The position numbers were made by a program, and so were the translations under genes. Shown piece by piece: positions 27,652 to 35,795 of a stretch of DNA of 64,000 nucleotides. The notes under the pieces were generated by a model. It did not search any database and had not been told where the DNA came from. It worked only from the letters and a program-made list of their open reading frames with translations. This DNA comes from Cereibacter ovatus. GTDB taxonomy: Bacteria > Pseudomonadota > Alphaproteobacteria > Rhodobacterales > Rhodobacteraceae. The number at the start of each line of letters is the position of its first letter. Positions within the stretch are counted from its first letter, which is position 1. Location of the stretch: positions 16,218-80,217 of the forward strand of contig NZ_OAOQ01000015.1 of NCBI RefSeq assembly GCF_900207575.1, in the 5' to 3' direction.

Positions 27652-28080
27652 ATGGACATCCGCCCGCTGACCGACCGCTATGCCGTTTCGCCCCAGATCG
27701 CCCCCGAGGATCTGCCGGCGATCCGCGCCGCAGGCTTTGCCACCGTCATCGACAACCGCCCCGATGCCGAGATCCCGCACGACCTGCAAGAAACCGCGAT
27801 GCGGCGGGCGGCCGAGGCGGCCGGCCTGACTTTCGTCAGCAATCCGGTGATCGGCGGGGCGATCACCATGGCCAATGTCGATGCCCAGCGCGCGGCGATC
27901 GACGCGGCCACCGGGCCGGTTCTGGCCTATTGCGCCTCGGGCAATCGGTCGTCGATCGTCTGGGCGCTGGCCAATGCCGGCCGGATGCCCACCGACGCGC
28001 TGATCGCGATCCCCGCAGGCCATGGCTATCGGCTGGACGGGTTCCGGCGCGATATCGATGCGCTGGCGGCACAGGGCTGA
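27652..28080 (+). CDS. TIGR01244/DUF442-type sulfurtransferase or phosphatase-like protein
   Basis: A 142-residue protein of the DUF442 fold (also found N-terminal to Blh beta-lactamase-like hydrolases). The start IRPLTDRYAVSPQIAPEDLP and IDNRPDAE are typical, and the active-site loop CASGNRS with Cys near residue 98 resembles dual-specificity phosphatases and rhodanese-like enzymes. Relatives take part in sulfide handling. ATG 27652 is chosen because homology starts there. It is monocistronic. Confidence 0.8.
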   Translation: MDIRPLTDRYAVSPQIAPEDLPAIRAAGFATVIDNRPDAEIPHDLQETAMRRAAEAAGLTFVSNPVIGGAITMANVDAQRAAIDAATGPVLAYCASGNRSSIVWALANAGRMPTDALIAIPAGHGYRLDGFRRDIDALAAQG

Positions 28081-28189
28081 AGCGGCGCCGGGGGGCCTTG
28101 GCAGCCCGGCCGCGCCGGTTGTTCCAGAGCAGGGAAAGGATGGGCCTGCGCCGACGCGGAAAAGGCGTTGCCCCGGCCACCTGTCCCAT

Positions 28190-28291
28190 GCCCCCTGTCG
28201 GACAGGCCGCGTGGCCGGCAGAAACATGCAGAGGTTCTTTGCCATGATACACCAATTCACGCCCCCTGTCGGACAGGCCGCTTGGCCGGCA
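28190..28291. repeat. two 31-bp direct repeats with internal palindrome
   Basis: Copies at 28190-28220 and 28261-28291 differ at one base (gccccctgtcggacaggccg then cgtggccggca or cttggccggca). Each has the palindrome CCTGTC-g-GACAGG. They are 71 bp apart in the intergenic region between the DUF442 gene and the convergent FliM-like gene. They could be sites for a DNA- or RNA-binding protein or a dispersed repeat; no function is known. Confidence 0.7.
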
Positions 28292-28383
28292 AAGGCTGGC
28301 CGCGGGCGTTGCGCGGGACGGATGCCTTGGCAAGGCGCCACAGCAGGTGTGCCCGTTTGCCGCCGTGGGGGCCGGTCAGGCTT

Positions 28384-29310
28384 TCAGCCGTCGGTGCCGG
28401 TCAGAGACAGGGCAAAGCCGGGGGTGGCCTGCAACGCCGCCGTTCCTGCCAGCCGGACTGCGCGCATTCCGCGGTGCTGGCCCAGCCTGCCTTCGGCCAG
28501 TTCCTTGCCGTCAAGCCCCGCAAGCCCGATCCGCTCCAGCGTCGCCTTGGGCAGTTCGACCAGATCGCCCACCTGCCAGCCCATCAGCGCGCCCAGGGGC
28601 AACGTCAGCCGGCCCAGCACGGCATCGACCTGACAGGGCGCCTCCATCACCTGTTCGGTGAGGGCTGTGGCGAAACCTTCGGCGGGTAGGGTCTCCTGGG
28701 TTTCCGGCGGGGCGGCCGCACGCTCGCCCCGGCCATCGGCGGGCAGCGCCAGCAACAGCGACCCCGTCTTGGCCCCCATGGCAAGATCGACCTCGGCCAG
28801 GATCACACGATAGGGGCAATCCTCCAGCAAAAGACCCAGTGGCCGCGCATCGTCAAGAAACGAGGCATAGCGGAAACCCGCCGCCCAGACCCGGTCGCCA
28901 TCGCCTGCAAGCTGACCATCCAGATCGTCCAGCGCACGGTCCAGAAAGGCCGACACCATCGCCGCATCGGTGCGGGTGGGCTTGCGCATCGGCGCCGCCG
29001 TGGCGGACACCCGGCCGATGGTCTGCACCTCGATCAGCGCGGCCAGCACGGGGGGCGACAGCGCCAGAAGGCCAAGCCCCTCGCCCGGCCCCTCAAGCAC
29101 CGCAAACAGCGAGCGTTCTTCCGGCATGTCGAGCAGTTCGGCCAGTGACCGCCGCGCCATCGTCTGCCGTGTCACGTCCAGCGTGACCGAAAAGGCATCG
29201 CGGGCCGATCGTGCAAGCGCCATCCGCCAAGCCCGCTCTGCACCCGAGGGCGGCGGCTCCACCGGCCGCGCCTTCGCCTCGATCTTGCGCCTGATTACCG
29301 TCGCGTTCAC
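28384..29310 (-). CDS. FliM/FliN-family (SpoA) protein
   Basis: A protein of about 308 residues resembling flagellar motor switch FliM. The N-terminal region (ARDAFSVTLDVTRQTMARRSLAELL, LLALSPPVLAALIEVQTIGRV) matches the FliM middle domain, and the C-terminus (about 230-290; DAVLGRLTLPLGALMGWQVGDLVELP) matches a SpoA domain. GTG 29310 (GGGGAC upstream) is preferred; the frame also opens from TTG 29361. No other flagellar or secretion gene is nearby, so it may serve a flagellar motor encoded elsewhere. Confidence 0.75.
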   Translation of the reverse strand: MNATVIRRKIEAKARPVEPPPSGAERAWRMALARSARDAFSVTLDVTRQTMARRSLAELLDMPEERSLFAVLEGPGEGLGLLALSPPVLAALIEVQTIGRVSATAAPMRKPTRTDAAMVSAFLDRALDDLDGQLAGDGDRVWAAGFRYASFLDDARPLGLLLEDCPYRVILAEVDLAMGAKTGSLLLALPADGRGERAAAPPETQETLPAEGFATALTEQVMEAPCQVDAVLGRLTLPLGALMGWQVGDLVELPKATLERIGLAGLDGKELAEGRLGQHRGMRAVRLAGTAALQATPGFALSLTGTDG

Positions 29311-29371
29311 TGCCCAGTCCCCGATGCCTGCCCTTCGTTCCTGACACAACAGGCTTGACAAAAGGTTTATG

Positions 29372-32056
29372 TCAGGCGGCGCGTTGCAGACGCAGCGGCA
29401 GCGTCACGCGGAAGGCGGCGCCGCCCTGACCGGGCAGATAGGCGATGGTGCCGCCAAGATTGGCCATCACCTCGCGGCAGATCGCAAGGCCCAGCCCGGC
29501 CCCGCCGGCGCGGGTCTGGTCCGACAGGCGGGCGAATTTTTCGAAGATCAGTTCCTGACTTTCATTGGGGATGCCCGATCCGTTGTCGACGAAATCCACC
29601 GTCACCCGCCCGCCCTTCTGACGGACCGAGATCCGCAGCTCGGGCCGCTCGGAATCGCAGTATTTCCGCGCGTTCGAGATCAGGTTGATGAAAACCTGCC
29701 CCAGCCGGTCGCCGTCGGTATGGATGAAGATGTTTTCGGCCACCGGGTCGCGGTGGATCAGGAAGCTGCGTTCCGGCCGGGTGTGGGCGGCGGCCTGCAA
29801 GGCGCGGTCGATCATCTGGTTCAGATTGGCCAGCCCCAGATTCAACTGCACCGCGCCGTTTTCCAGCACCGACAGATCCAGCAGATCGTCCAGCAGCCGC
29901 GTCAGCCGGATCGCCTCGTCATGGATGATCTTCGCATACCGCACCGACATTTCGGCCGGCATCTCGCCTTCCATCAGGATCTCGGAGAACGCCCGGATCG
30001 ATGTCATCGGCGTGCGCAGCTCGTGGCTGATCTGGCTGAGGAAGGCATCCTTTTGCACCGACAGCCGGGTGAGTTTCTCGTTCGCCTCACGCAACTGCCG
30101 CGCGGTGCGGGTCAGTTCTGCCTGCTGCGCTTCCAGCCGCGCGGAATATTCCATGATCTGCGCGGTCTCGTTCGCGACCGCCAGCAGATCCTCGACCGAG
30201 ACCGCCGCCCGGCCCGCAAGCTGCGACAGCATCGCATGCGCCGTGGCCGCGCCGACCGATCCCGCAAGCCGCAGTTCCAGCCGTTCGACGAAGGCGGGCG
30301 TCGCATCGGGCAGGTAGCCCGCCTTTCCCTGCGCGCGGGCCTCGGTTTCAAACAGCGCAAGGGCCGCCTCTTCGCCCAGAATGCGCTGCGCCATCACCAG
30401 CAGATCTTCGGCCTCGGCCTTGCCGCGGGCCCAGCCCTTCGGGCCGCTGCCGCCGGTTTCGAACACATTGACGAAAGCCGCCCCCTGAAGCCGTTCCAGC
30501 GGCTTGGGGAAGGTCAGGATCGAGCCGAGGCAGAAGGCGGTGGTATTCAGCACCAAAGACCAGAACATCGCATGGATCAGCGGGTCCATGCCCTGAACCC
30601 CGAACAGCGCCTGCGGGCGCAGCCAGCCGATGCCCAGCGGCCCTTCGGCCAGAAAGGCGGCCGAAAACACCGCATCCGCCCCGAATGACGGCAGGAACAG
30701 TGCATAAAGCCAGACCGCAAAGCCGATCAGAAGCCCCGCCAGCGCGCCGGCGCGGGTCGCCCCCCGCCAGAAGATGCCGCCCAGCATCGAGGGCAGGATC
30801 TGCGCCACCCCCACGAAGGAGATCAGCCCGATGGCCGCAAGCGCACTCGATCCCCCCGACAGCCGATAGTAAGCATAGCCCAACGCCAGCACGGCCGCGA
30901 TCGAGATCCGACGCGACAGCAGCACCAGCCGCCGCACATCCCCCGAAATCGCGGGCGATGGCCGGAGCGACAGCCACAGCGGCATGACGATGTGGTTCGA
31001 CACCATCGTGGCCAGCGCGATGGCCGCCACGATCACCATCGACGTGGCCGAGGAAAATCCCCCCAGAAAGGCGAACATCGCAAGCCCGCCCTGCCCCTGA
31101 TCCAAGGGCACCGTCAGCACGAACAGATCCGGGTTCGCGCCCGGCGGCAGCAGGTCCAGCCCGACGACCGCGATCGGCACGACGAACAGGCTCATCAGGA
31201 ACATGTAAAGCGGGAAGGCCCAGCTTGCGGTGGCAAGATGACGCTCGTCGTTGGTCTCGACCACCAGAACCTGAAACATCCGCGGCAGGCAGATCACCGC
31301 CGCCGCCGCAAGAAAGGTCAGCCCCGCCCAGCGCGCGGGTTGCAGCTCCCAGTCGGCAATGGGCGAACGGTCGATGCGGGCGATGATGTCGGCAGGCCCG
31401 TCGGCAATGCCCCAGACCACGAAGATCCCCACCGCCACCAGCGCCACCAGTTTCACCACCGCCTCGACCGCGATGGCGGTGACAACGCCGGTGTGCTGTT
31501 CGTTGGCGTCCAGCTTGCGGGTGCCGAACAGGATCGTGAACAGCGCAAGCCCTCCCGCCACCCAGATGGCGGTGCTGTCACGGTCGGGCAGTGCCCAGCC
31601 TTCGGGGGTGGAACTGGCGAAGACGGCGAAACTCAGCGTCACCGACTGAAGTTGCAGCGCGATATAGGGCGTTGCGGCGCAGACCGAAATCAGCGTGACG
31701 ATCACGCCCAGCAGGTTCGACTTGCCATAGCGCGACGAGATCAGGTCCGCGATCGAGGTGACGCGCTGCTGCCGCCCGATCCGGACCAGTTTCCGCAGCG
31801 CCCACCACCATCCGATGAACACCAGCGACGGCCCGAGATAGATCGTCAGAAACTCGAGCCCCGAGCGCGCGGCATAGCCCACCGCGCCGTAAAAGGTCCA
31901 TGCCGTGCAATAGATCGACAAGGACAGCGTATAGATCAAAGGCGAGCGCAGCCACGGCAGCGCACCCCGCACCGCCCGCCGTTCGACCAGAAAGGCCACA
32001 AGGAACAGCAGGATCACATAGGCCAGACAGGACAGGACAAGGATATCGAACGGCAT
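29372..32056 (-). CDS. SSS-STAC hybrid transporter/histidine kinase (CrbS/CbrA-like)
   Basis: An 894-residue membrane sensor kinase. Residues about 1-520 form a sodium:solute symporter fold with about 13 helices (SIYCTAWTFYGAVGYAARSGL). A STAC domain spans about 548-625, a coiled coil about 630-665, then HisKA with phospho-His at about 678 (SHELRTP) and the ATPase domain with N box (NLISNARKY), G1 (DNGSGIP) and G2 (GGAGLGLA). Relatives sense acetate (CrbS) or amino acids such as histidine (CbrA). Start ATG 32056 overlaps the small membrane protein stop (ATGA). A PAS domain is not apparent. Confidence 0.92.
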   Translation of the reverse strand: MPFDILVLSCLAYVILLFLVAFLVERRAVRGALPWLRSPLIYTLSLSIYCTAWTFYGAVGYAARSGLEFLTIYLGPSLVFIGWWWALRKLVRIGRQQRVTSIADLISSRYGKSNLLGVIVTLISVCAATPYIALQLQSVTLSFAVFASSTPEGWALPDRDSTAIWVAGGLALFTILFGTRKLDANEQHTGVVTAIAVEAVVKLVALVAVGIFVVWGIADGPADIIARIDRSPIADWELQPARWAGLTFLAAAAVICLPRMFQVLVVETNDERHLATASWAFPLYMFLMSLFVVPIAVVGLDLLPPGANPDLFVLTVPLDQGQGGLAMFAFLGGFSSATSMVIVAAIALATMVSNHIVMPLWLSLRPSPAISGDVRRLVLLSRRISIAAVLALGYAYYRLSGGSSALAAIGLISFVGVAQILPSMLGGIFWRGATRAGALAGLLIGFAVWLYALFLPSFGADAVFSAAFLAEGPLGIGWLRPQALFGVQGMDPLIHAMFWSLVLNTTAFCLGSILTFPKPLERLQGAAFVNVFETGGSGPKGWARGKAEAEDLLVMAQRILGEEAALALFETEARAQGKAGYLPDATPAFVERLELRLAGSVGAATAHAMLSQLAGRAAVSVEDLLAVANETAQIMEYSARLEAQQAELTRTARQLREANEKLTRLSVQKDAFLSQISHELRTPMTSIRAFSEILMEGEMPAEMSVRYAKIIHDEAIRLTRLLDDLLDLSVLENGAVQLNLGLANLNQMIDRALQAAAHTRPERSFLIHRDPVAENIFIHTDGDRLGQVFINLISNARKYCDSERPELRISVRQKGGRVTVDFVDNGSGIPNESQELIFEKFARLSDQTRAGGAGLGLAICREVMANLGGTIAYLPGQGGAAFRVTLPLRLQRAA

Positions 32057-32328
32057 CAGACCGTCTCGTCCTCGGCCTCGTCCTCGCGCGCCTCGTCGCG
32101 CAACCGCGGCGCGATTGCGGCCGCGACAAGGATCAGAAGCGCCCAGACCACGAACAGATAGATCCCGTCGGGCGCGGTGTCGCGCCTTTCGCTGGCAGCC
32201 GGTTCCCACAGGATCGGCAGCAGGAACAGAAAGGCGCCAAACAGCGGCAGCATCCGTGCGCCATCGCGCAGACGCCTGCGCCGATAGCCACGCCGGGCCA
32301 GAAACAGCGGGGCGCGGCGGCGGGTCAT
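32056..32328 (-). CDS. small two-helix membrane protein of the kinase operon
   Basis: A 90-residue protein: a very basic N-terminus (TRRRAPLFLARRGYRRRRLR), two hydrophobic helices (about residues 26-42 and 57-73) and an acidic C-terminal tail (REDEAEDETV). It overlaps both neighbours by ATGA, so its dosage is coupled to the receiver and the kinase. This suggests a subunit or accessory of the SSS sensor. No characterised family is recognised. Confidence 0.75.
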   Translation of the reverse strand: MTRRRAPLFLARRGYRRRRLRDGARMLPLFGAFLFLLPILWEPAASERRDTAPDGIYLFVVWALLILVAAAIAPRLRDEAREDEAEDETV

Positions 32329-32693
32329 CGCGGCACCAGCGCCCGGACCGAGGCCAGCATCTCGGTGTTGGAAAACGGTTTCGACATGAAGGCATCCACC
32401 CCTGCACGCTCGGCTGCGGCGCGGTCGCGCCCCTGCCCCCGTGCGGTCAGCATCAGCACCGGCAGTTTCTCGGTCATCGGATCGGCGCGCAGCGCGGACA
32501 GGATGTCAATGCCGCTCATCCCCGGCAGCATCAGATCCAGGATCAAGAGATCGGGCCGGGCCTGACGCACGACCTCGATCGCATCGGCCCCGCCCGAATG
32601 GGTCGAGACGCGAAGCCCGTCGCGCATCAGGATGAACCGGATCGCCTCGGCGATGTTCGGTTCGTCCTCGATCAGCAATACATGCGCTGTCAT
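32325..32693 (-). CDS. single-domain response regulator
   Basis: A 122-residue CheY-like receiver without output domain. The acidic pocket is E9-D10, the phospho-acceptor D53 (LILDLML), the switch Thr T83 and the Lys K105 (MSKPF). It is the first gene of the receiver/small membrane protein/SSS-kinase operon and should be the kinase's direct partner or a phosphate shuttle. CrbS systems normally use a LuxR-type regulator, so a DNA-binding partner may lie elsewhere. Confidence 0.9.
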   Translation of the reverse strand: MTAHVLLIEDEPNIAEAIRFILMRDGLRVSTHSGGADAIEVVRQARPDLLILDLMLPGMSGIDILSALRADPMTEKLPVLMLTARGQGRDRAAAERAGVDAFMSKPFSNTEMLASVRALVPR

Positions 32694-32819
32694 GCCCCTT
32701 CTCCCCCCGGAACAGACCTGAAGGCGCCCCTCCTGCGGCCCCTTGGGCGACTATCGGCGTAAAAGCGCGCAGTGTCAAAGCACCAGCGTCGGACAATGCG
32801 CAGGCGTGGGCGCCGAGGA

Positions 32820-34109
32820 TCACGTCCCCTCGATCAGGATCGAAGGCTCGCGCCGGGCGGGACAGGGGGTGCGCGGGCAGATCCGGCAACTGGTGCCCAC
32901 GGCCCGCGCGGGGGCAGCGGCGGCTTCGGGCGGGGCGGGGTCGATCAACATCCCGGCTTCGCGCAGTTCGGGGCCGGCAAAGTCGCCGGGCAGGCTTGGT
33001 TCGCAGAAGGCGCGGGTGCGGAAGCGGCGACGGGTGCGGCTGGCGGGCTCGACCATGGCTTCGACCGGCGCCATCGGCCGGGCCAGCGCGTCAAACAGCG
33101 GCCACAGCGGACAGGCCGCACCAAAGCGCGGCAGCACGAAGCCTTCGGGCGGCTTGCGGAACACCAGCGTCCCCGATCCGTCGCAGATCACCAGCCCGGT
33201 CTGCGCGCCCGGCAGCGTCGCCATGCGGCGAAACACCGACAGGACCGAGGTGCCGAACCGCCGGGCAAGGCGCACCGGATCGTCGGTTTCGGCCAGCGCC
33301 GCCCGGAACGGCATCAGCGGCAACGCCGCCGCATCCGCCTCTGCCCGCGCGATCCAGTCGCGCGCCATGCTGCGCGCCGCGGCCGAGGCCAGCCCCGCGA
33401 CTTCGGCCGCCAGCGCGGCGGGGCCTGCGCCGGCCTCCAGCTCGGGCAAGTGCCAGCCGCGCGCGGCCAGCCAGCCTTCGACCTCGTCCTGCGGCGCGCC
33501 AAGGCCAGTTTCGTCATCCTCGTCGGAACTGTCGAGATAGGCCACCAGCGCCTCGGCCCCCACCGCCAGCCGTTCGCTGTCGGCGTGCAGATTGGCATGG
33601 AAGCGCGCCCGCCAGTCGGGGGCGATGTCTTCGGTCTCGGCCAGAATCGCCGCGGTTGACCGCACGGCGCTGACGGCTGACAGAACCTCGTGCAGGGCCT
33701 CGCTCAGATGGGTGTCATGGGTCATCCGGTCGTTCAGCGCATTGACCGTGCGTTCCAGACTTCCGATGCGGCGATGCTGCGCCGCCAGCATCCGCGCCCA
33801 GCCGGGAAAGCGGCCGACCAGATCCTCGACCCGGTCCAGTTCGGGCTGGTCATCGCCGCCGGCCGCGGCGGCGGCGCGCAGATCCTCGATCAGCGCACCC
33901 TCGGCGCCGGCGGCCAGTGTGCCGGTCTCGATGGTCAGCGCGCGGGCAAGGCGGGCCAGAACCTCGTCTCCGATGCGGCGGCGGTTGTGCTCGATCAGGT
34001 TGAGATACGATGCCGAGATCCCCGCCGCCCGCGCCAGATCGGCCTGCCGCAACCCCAGTTGCAGCCGCCGCTCGCGCACGCGGCTTCCGGTCAGCGCGGT
34101 CATCGGCAT
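32820..34109 (-). CDS. XRE/DUF2083 short-chain acyl-CoA-type regulator
   Basis: A 429-residue transcription regulator. The N-terminal XRE helix-turn-helix (about residues 8-62; VRERRLQLGLRQADLARAAGISASYLNLIEHNRRRI) is followed by a linker and the DUF2083 domain, ending in a Cys cluster (CRICPRTPCPARREPS). Relatives such as PccR and RamB control propionyl-CoA, acetyl-CoA or glyoxylate metabolism, so a short-chain acyl-CoA ligand is likely. ATG 34109 is preceded by GGGGGGAAG inside a long palindrome, suggesting self-control. It lies upstream of, and on the same strand as, the SSS-kinase operon. Confidence 0.9.
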   Translation of the reverse strand: MPMTALTGSRVRERRLQLGLRQADLARAAGISASYLNLIEHNRRRIGDEVLARLARALTIETGTLAAGAEGALIEDLRAAAAAGGDDQPELDRVEDLVGRFPGWARMLAAQHRRIGSLERTVNALNDRMTHDTHLSEALHEVLSAVSAVRSTAAILAETEDIAPDWRARFHANLHADSERLAVGAEALVAYLDSSDEDDETGLGAPQDEVEGWLAARGWHLPELEAGAGPAALAAEVAGLASAAARSMARDWIARAEADAAALPLMPFRAALAETDDPVRLARRFGTSVLSVFRRMATLPGAQTGLVICDGSGTLVFRKPPEGFVLPRFGAACPLWPLFDALARPMAPVEAMVEPASRTRRRFRTRAFCEPSLPGDFAGPELREAGMLIDPAPPEAAAAPARAVGTSCRICPRTPCPARREPSILIEGT

Positions 34110-34112
34110 CAG

Positions 34113-34161
34113 GCTTCCCCCCGGAATGCTACAGGATCATCCTGTCATTTCCGGGGGAAGC
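34113..34161. promoter_or_regulatory. long palindrome over the regulator ribosome-binding site
   Basis: A nested inverted repeat: inner arms ACAGGAT-c-ATCCTGT (34131-34145), outer arms GCTTCCCCCCGGAATG and its near-complement CATTTCCGGGGGAAGC. The regulator's Shine-Dalgarno sequence lies in the left outer arm, 4-12 nt before its ATG. It may be a DNA operator for the DUF2083 protein, an mRNA stem that hides the ribosome-binding site, or both. Confidence 0.75.
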
Positions 34162-34234
34162 ACAAGCGTTTTCAGGGCGGGTTTTCAACCCCGCCGCACG
34201 ATCACCGGATCAAAGGGCGGACGCAAAGGCCCGG

Positions 34235-35080
34235 TCAGGCGTCGGCCACCACGTCCTGCCGCTGGTGCCCCAGCCCCTCGACGCCCAGTTCCACCACATC
34301 GCCCGGCTTCAGATAACGCGGCGTCTTCATCCCCATCCCCACGCCGGGCGGCGTGCCGGTCGAGATCACATCGCCCGGATGCAGCGTCATGAACTGCGAC
34401 AGATAGCTGACCAGAAAGGCCACGCCATAGACCATGGTCCGCGTGGTGCCCTGCTGCATGGTCTGACCGTTCACCTTCAGCCACAGATCCAGTGCCTGCG
34501 GGTCGGCCACCTCGTCGCGCGTCACCAGCCACGGACCCAGCGGACCGAAGCTGTCGCAGCTTTTGCCCTTGGTCCACTGGCCGGAACGTTCGGTCTGAAA
34601 GGCGCGCTCGGACACGTCATTGGCCACCGCATAGCCCGCGACATGGGCCAGCGCCTCGGATTCGGGGACATATTTCGCCCGCTTGCCGATGACAAAGGCC
34701 AGTTCCACCTCCCAGTCGGTCTTGTCCGATCCGCGCGGGATATGGATCGGATCGTTGGGCCCGACGATGGCCGAGGTCGCCTTCATGAAAATGATCGGCT
34801 CGGGCGGAACCTGCGCGCCGGTCTCGGCGGCATGGTCGGAATAGTTCAGCCCGATGCAGATCATCTTGCCGATCCCGCCCACGCAAGGCCCCAGACGGGT
34901 GCCGAGCGCGACCACCGGCAGGCCTGCGGTGTCAAGGGATGCCAGCCGCGCCAGCCCCGCATCCGACAACACCTCGCCCGCGATGTCGGGCACCACGCCC
35001 GACAGATCGCGGATCGTGCCATCGGTGCAAAGCATCCCCGGTTTCTCGGACCCCGAAGGTCCGTGGCGCAGCAGTTTCAT
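34235..35080 (-). CDS. fumarylacetoacetate hydrolase-family protein
   Basis: A 281-residue FAH-fold metal-dependent hydrolase or lyase. Conserved elements are ICIGLNYSDHAAETG, the metal ligands in DWEVELAFVIGK, GYAVANDVSER and the GDVISTGTPPGVG loop. The N-terminus (MKLLRHGPSGSEKPGM) resembles ureidoglycolate lyase and 2,4-diketo-3-deoxy-sugar-acid hydrolases, the latter acting in oxidative L-fucose or L-rhamnose pathways. The sugar-acid role fits the altronate-dehydratase relic next door, but the substrate cannot be decided. A weak GC stem at 34176-34195 follows. Confidence 0.85.
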   Translation of the reverse strand: MKLLRHGPSGSEKPGMLCTDGTIRDLSGVVPDIAGEVLSDAGLARLASLDTAGLPVVALGTRLGPCVGGIGKMICIGLNYSDHAAETGAQVPPEPIIFMKATSAIVGPNDPIHIPRGSDKTDWEVELAFVIGKRAKYVPESEALAHVAGYAVANDVSERAFQTERSGQWTKGKSCDSFGPLGPWLVTRDEVADPQALDLWLKVNGQTMQQGTTRTMVYGVAFLVSYLSQFMTLHPGDVISTGTPPGVGMGMKTPRYLKPGDVVELGVEGLGHQRQDVVADA

Positions 35081-35240
35081 TCCGAACTCCCTGATCGCGC
35101 GGGCCGCCGGACCCGCCTAGCGCGAAATCTGGCGGATTCGGCGGCCGAGGGCCAGAGCTGTCGGCCCCCCGCCCGATATGCGTGCATACCGGTTTCATCG
35201 ATTGCCCGCGCCGCATCCGTTACCCTTCACCGGCGGGTCA

Positions 35241-35735
35241 ATGGACATCACCTGCTCGCCGGGGAACAAGAAAGCCGGGTTGACGACGATCCTTGAAAAT
35301 CGCTTGGGGCGCGCGCGCGCGGCGGCCAAGGCCGGAACCTTGCCGCTGACTGGCGTCTTCCGCTATGGCAAGCCGATCACCAGCCGCGGCTTCACCTTCA
35401 TGGACCGCCCCGGCCATGATCCCGCCTCGGTCACGGGCCAGATCGCTTCGGGCGGCACGCTGATCGCCTTTCGCACCGGGCGCGGCTTGGCCTTTGGGTC
35501 AAAACCTGCGCCGACGGTCATGATCGCGTCGAATACCGAAATGTTTCTGCGCCAGCGTGACGACATGGATCTGAACGCCGGCACCATCGTCAGCGATGGC
35601 GCCAGAATCAAGGCGGTGGGGCGCGCGATCCATGATCTGCTGCTGCGCATCGCCTTGGGCGAGCGGTCGAAATCCGAGGCGATGGGGCTTGGTGACCATG
35701 AATTCGTGCCCTTGCAAGTGGGTGCGGTGATGTAA
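35241..35735 (+). pseudogene. truncated UxaA-family (altronate dehydratase) relic
   Basis: Only the C-terminal part of a UxaA-family dehydratase remains, about 165 residues: SPGNKKAGLTTILE, PLTGVFRYGKP, DRPGHDPASVTGQIASGG, FGSKPAPTVMIASNTEMF and the end LGDHEFVPLQVGAVM. The frame is open from 35178, but homology begins near 35241. The rest of the protein, including most of the catalytic region, is absent. It could still be translated. It appears to be the remnant of a sugar-acid degradation gene beside the FAH-family gene. Confidence 0.8.
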
Positions 35736-35795
35736 GCGGCATTGACCCTGCGCCGGCCCGCGGGTTCAGTGCGCCACAGGAAAAAAGGGACGGCC

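Noticed and set aside
28190..28291. CRISPR-like repeat pair
   Set aside because: Two copies 71 bp apart with an intervening 40 bp, no further units and no cas genes.
27550..28341. 263-codon minus-strand frame opposite the DUF442 gene
   Set aside because: Antisense shadow across the direct repeats without any domain motif.
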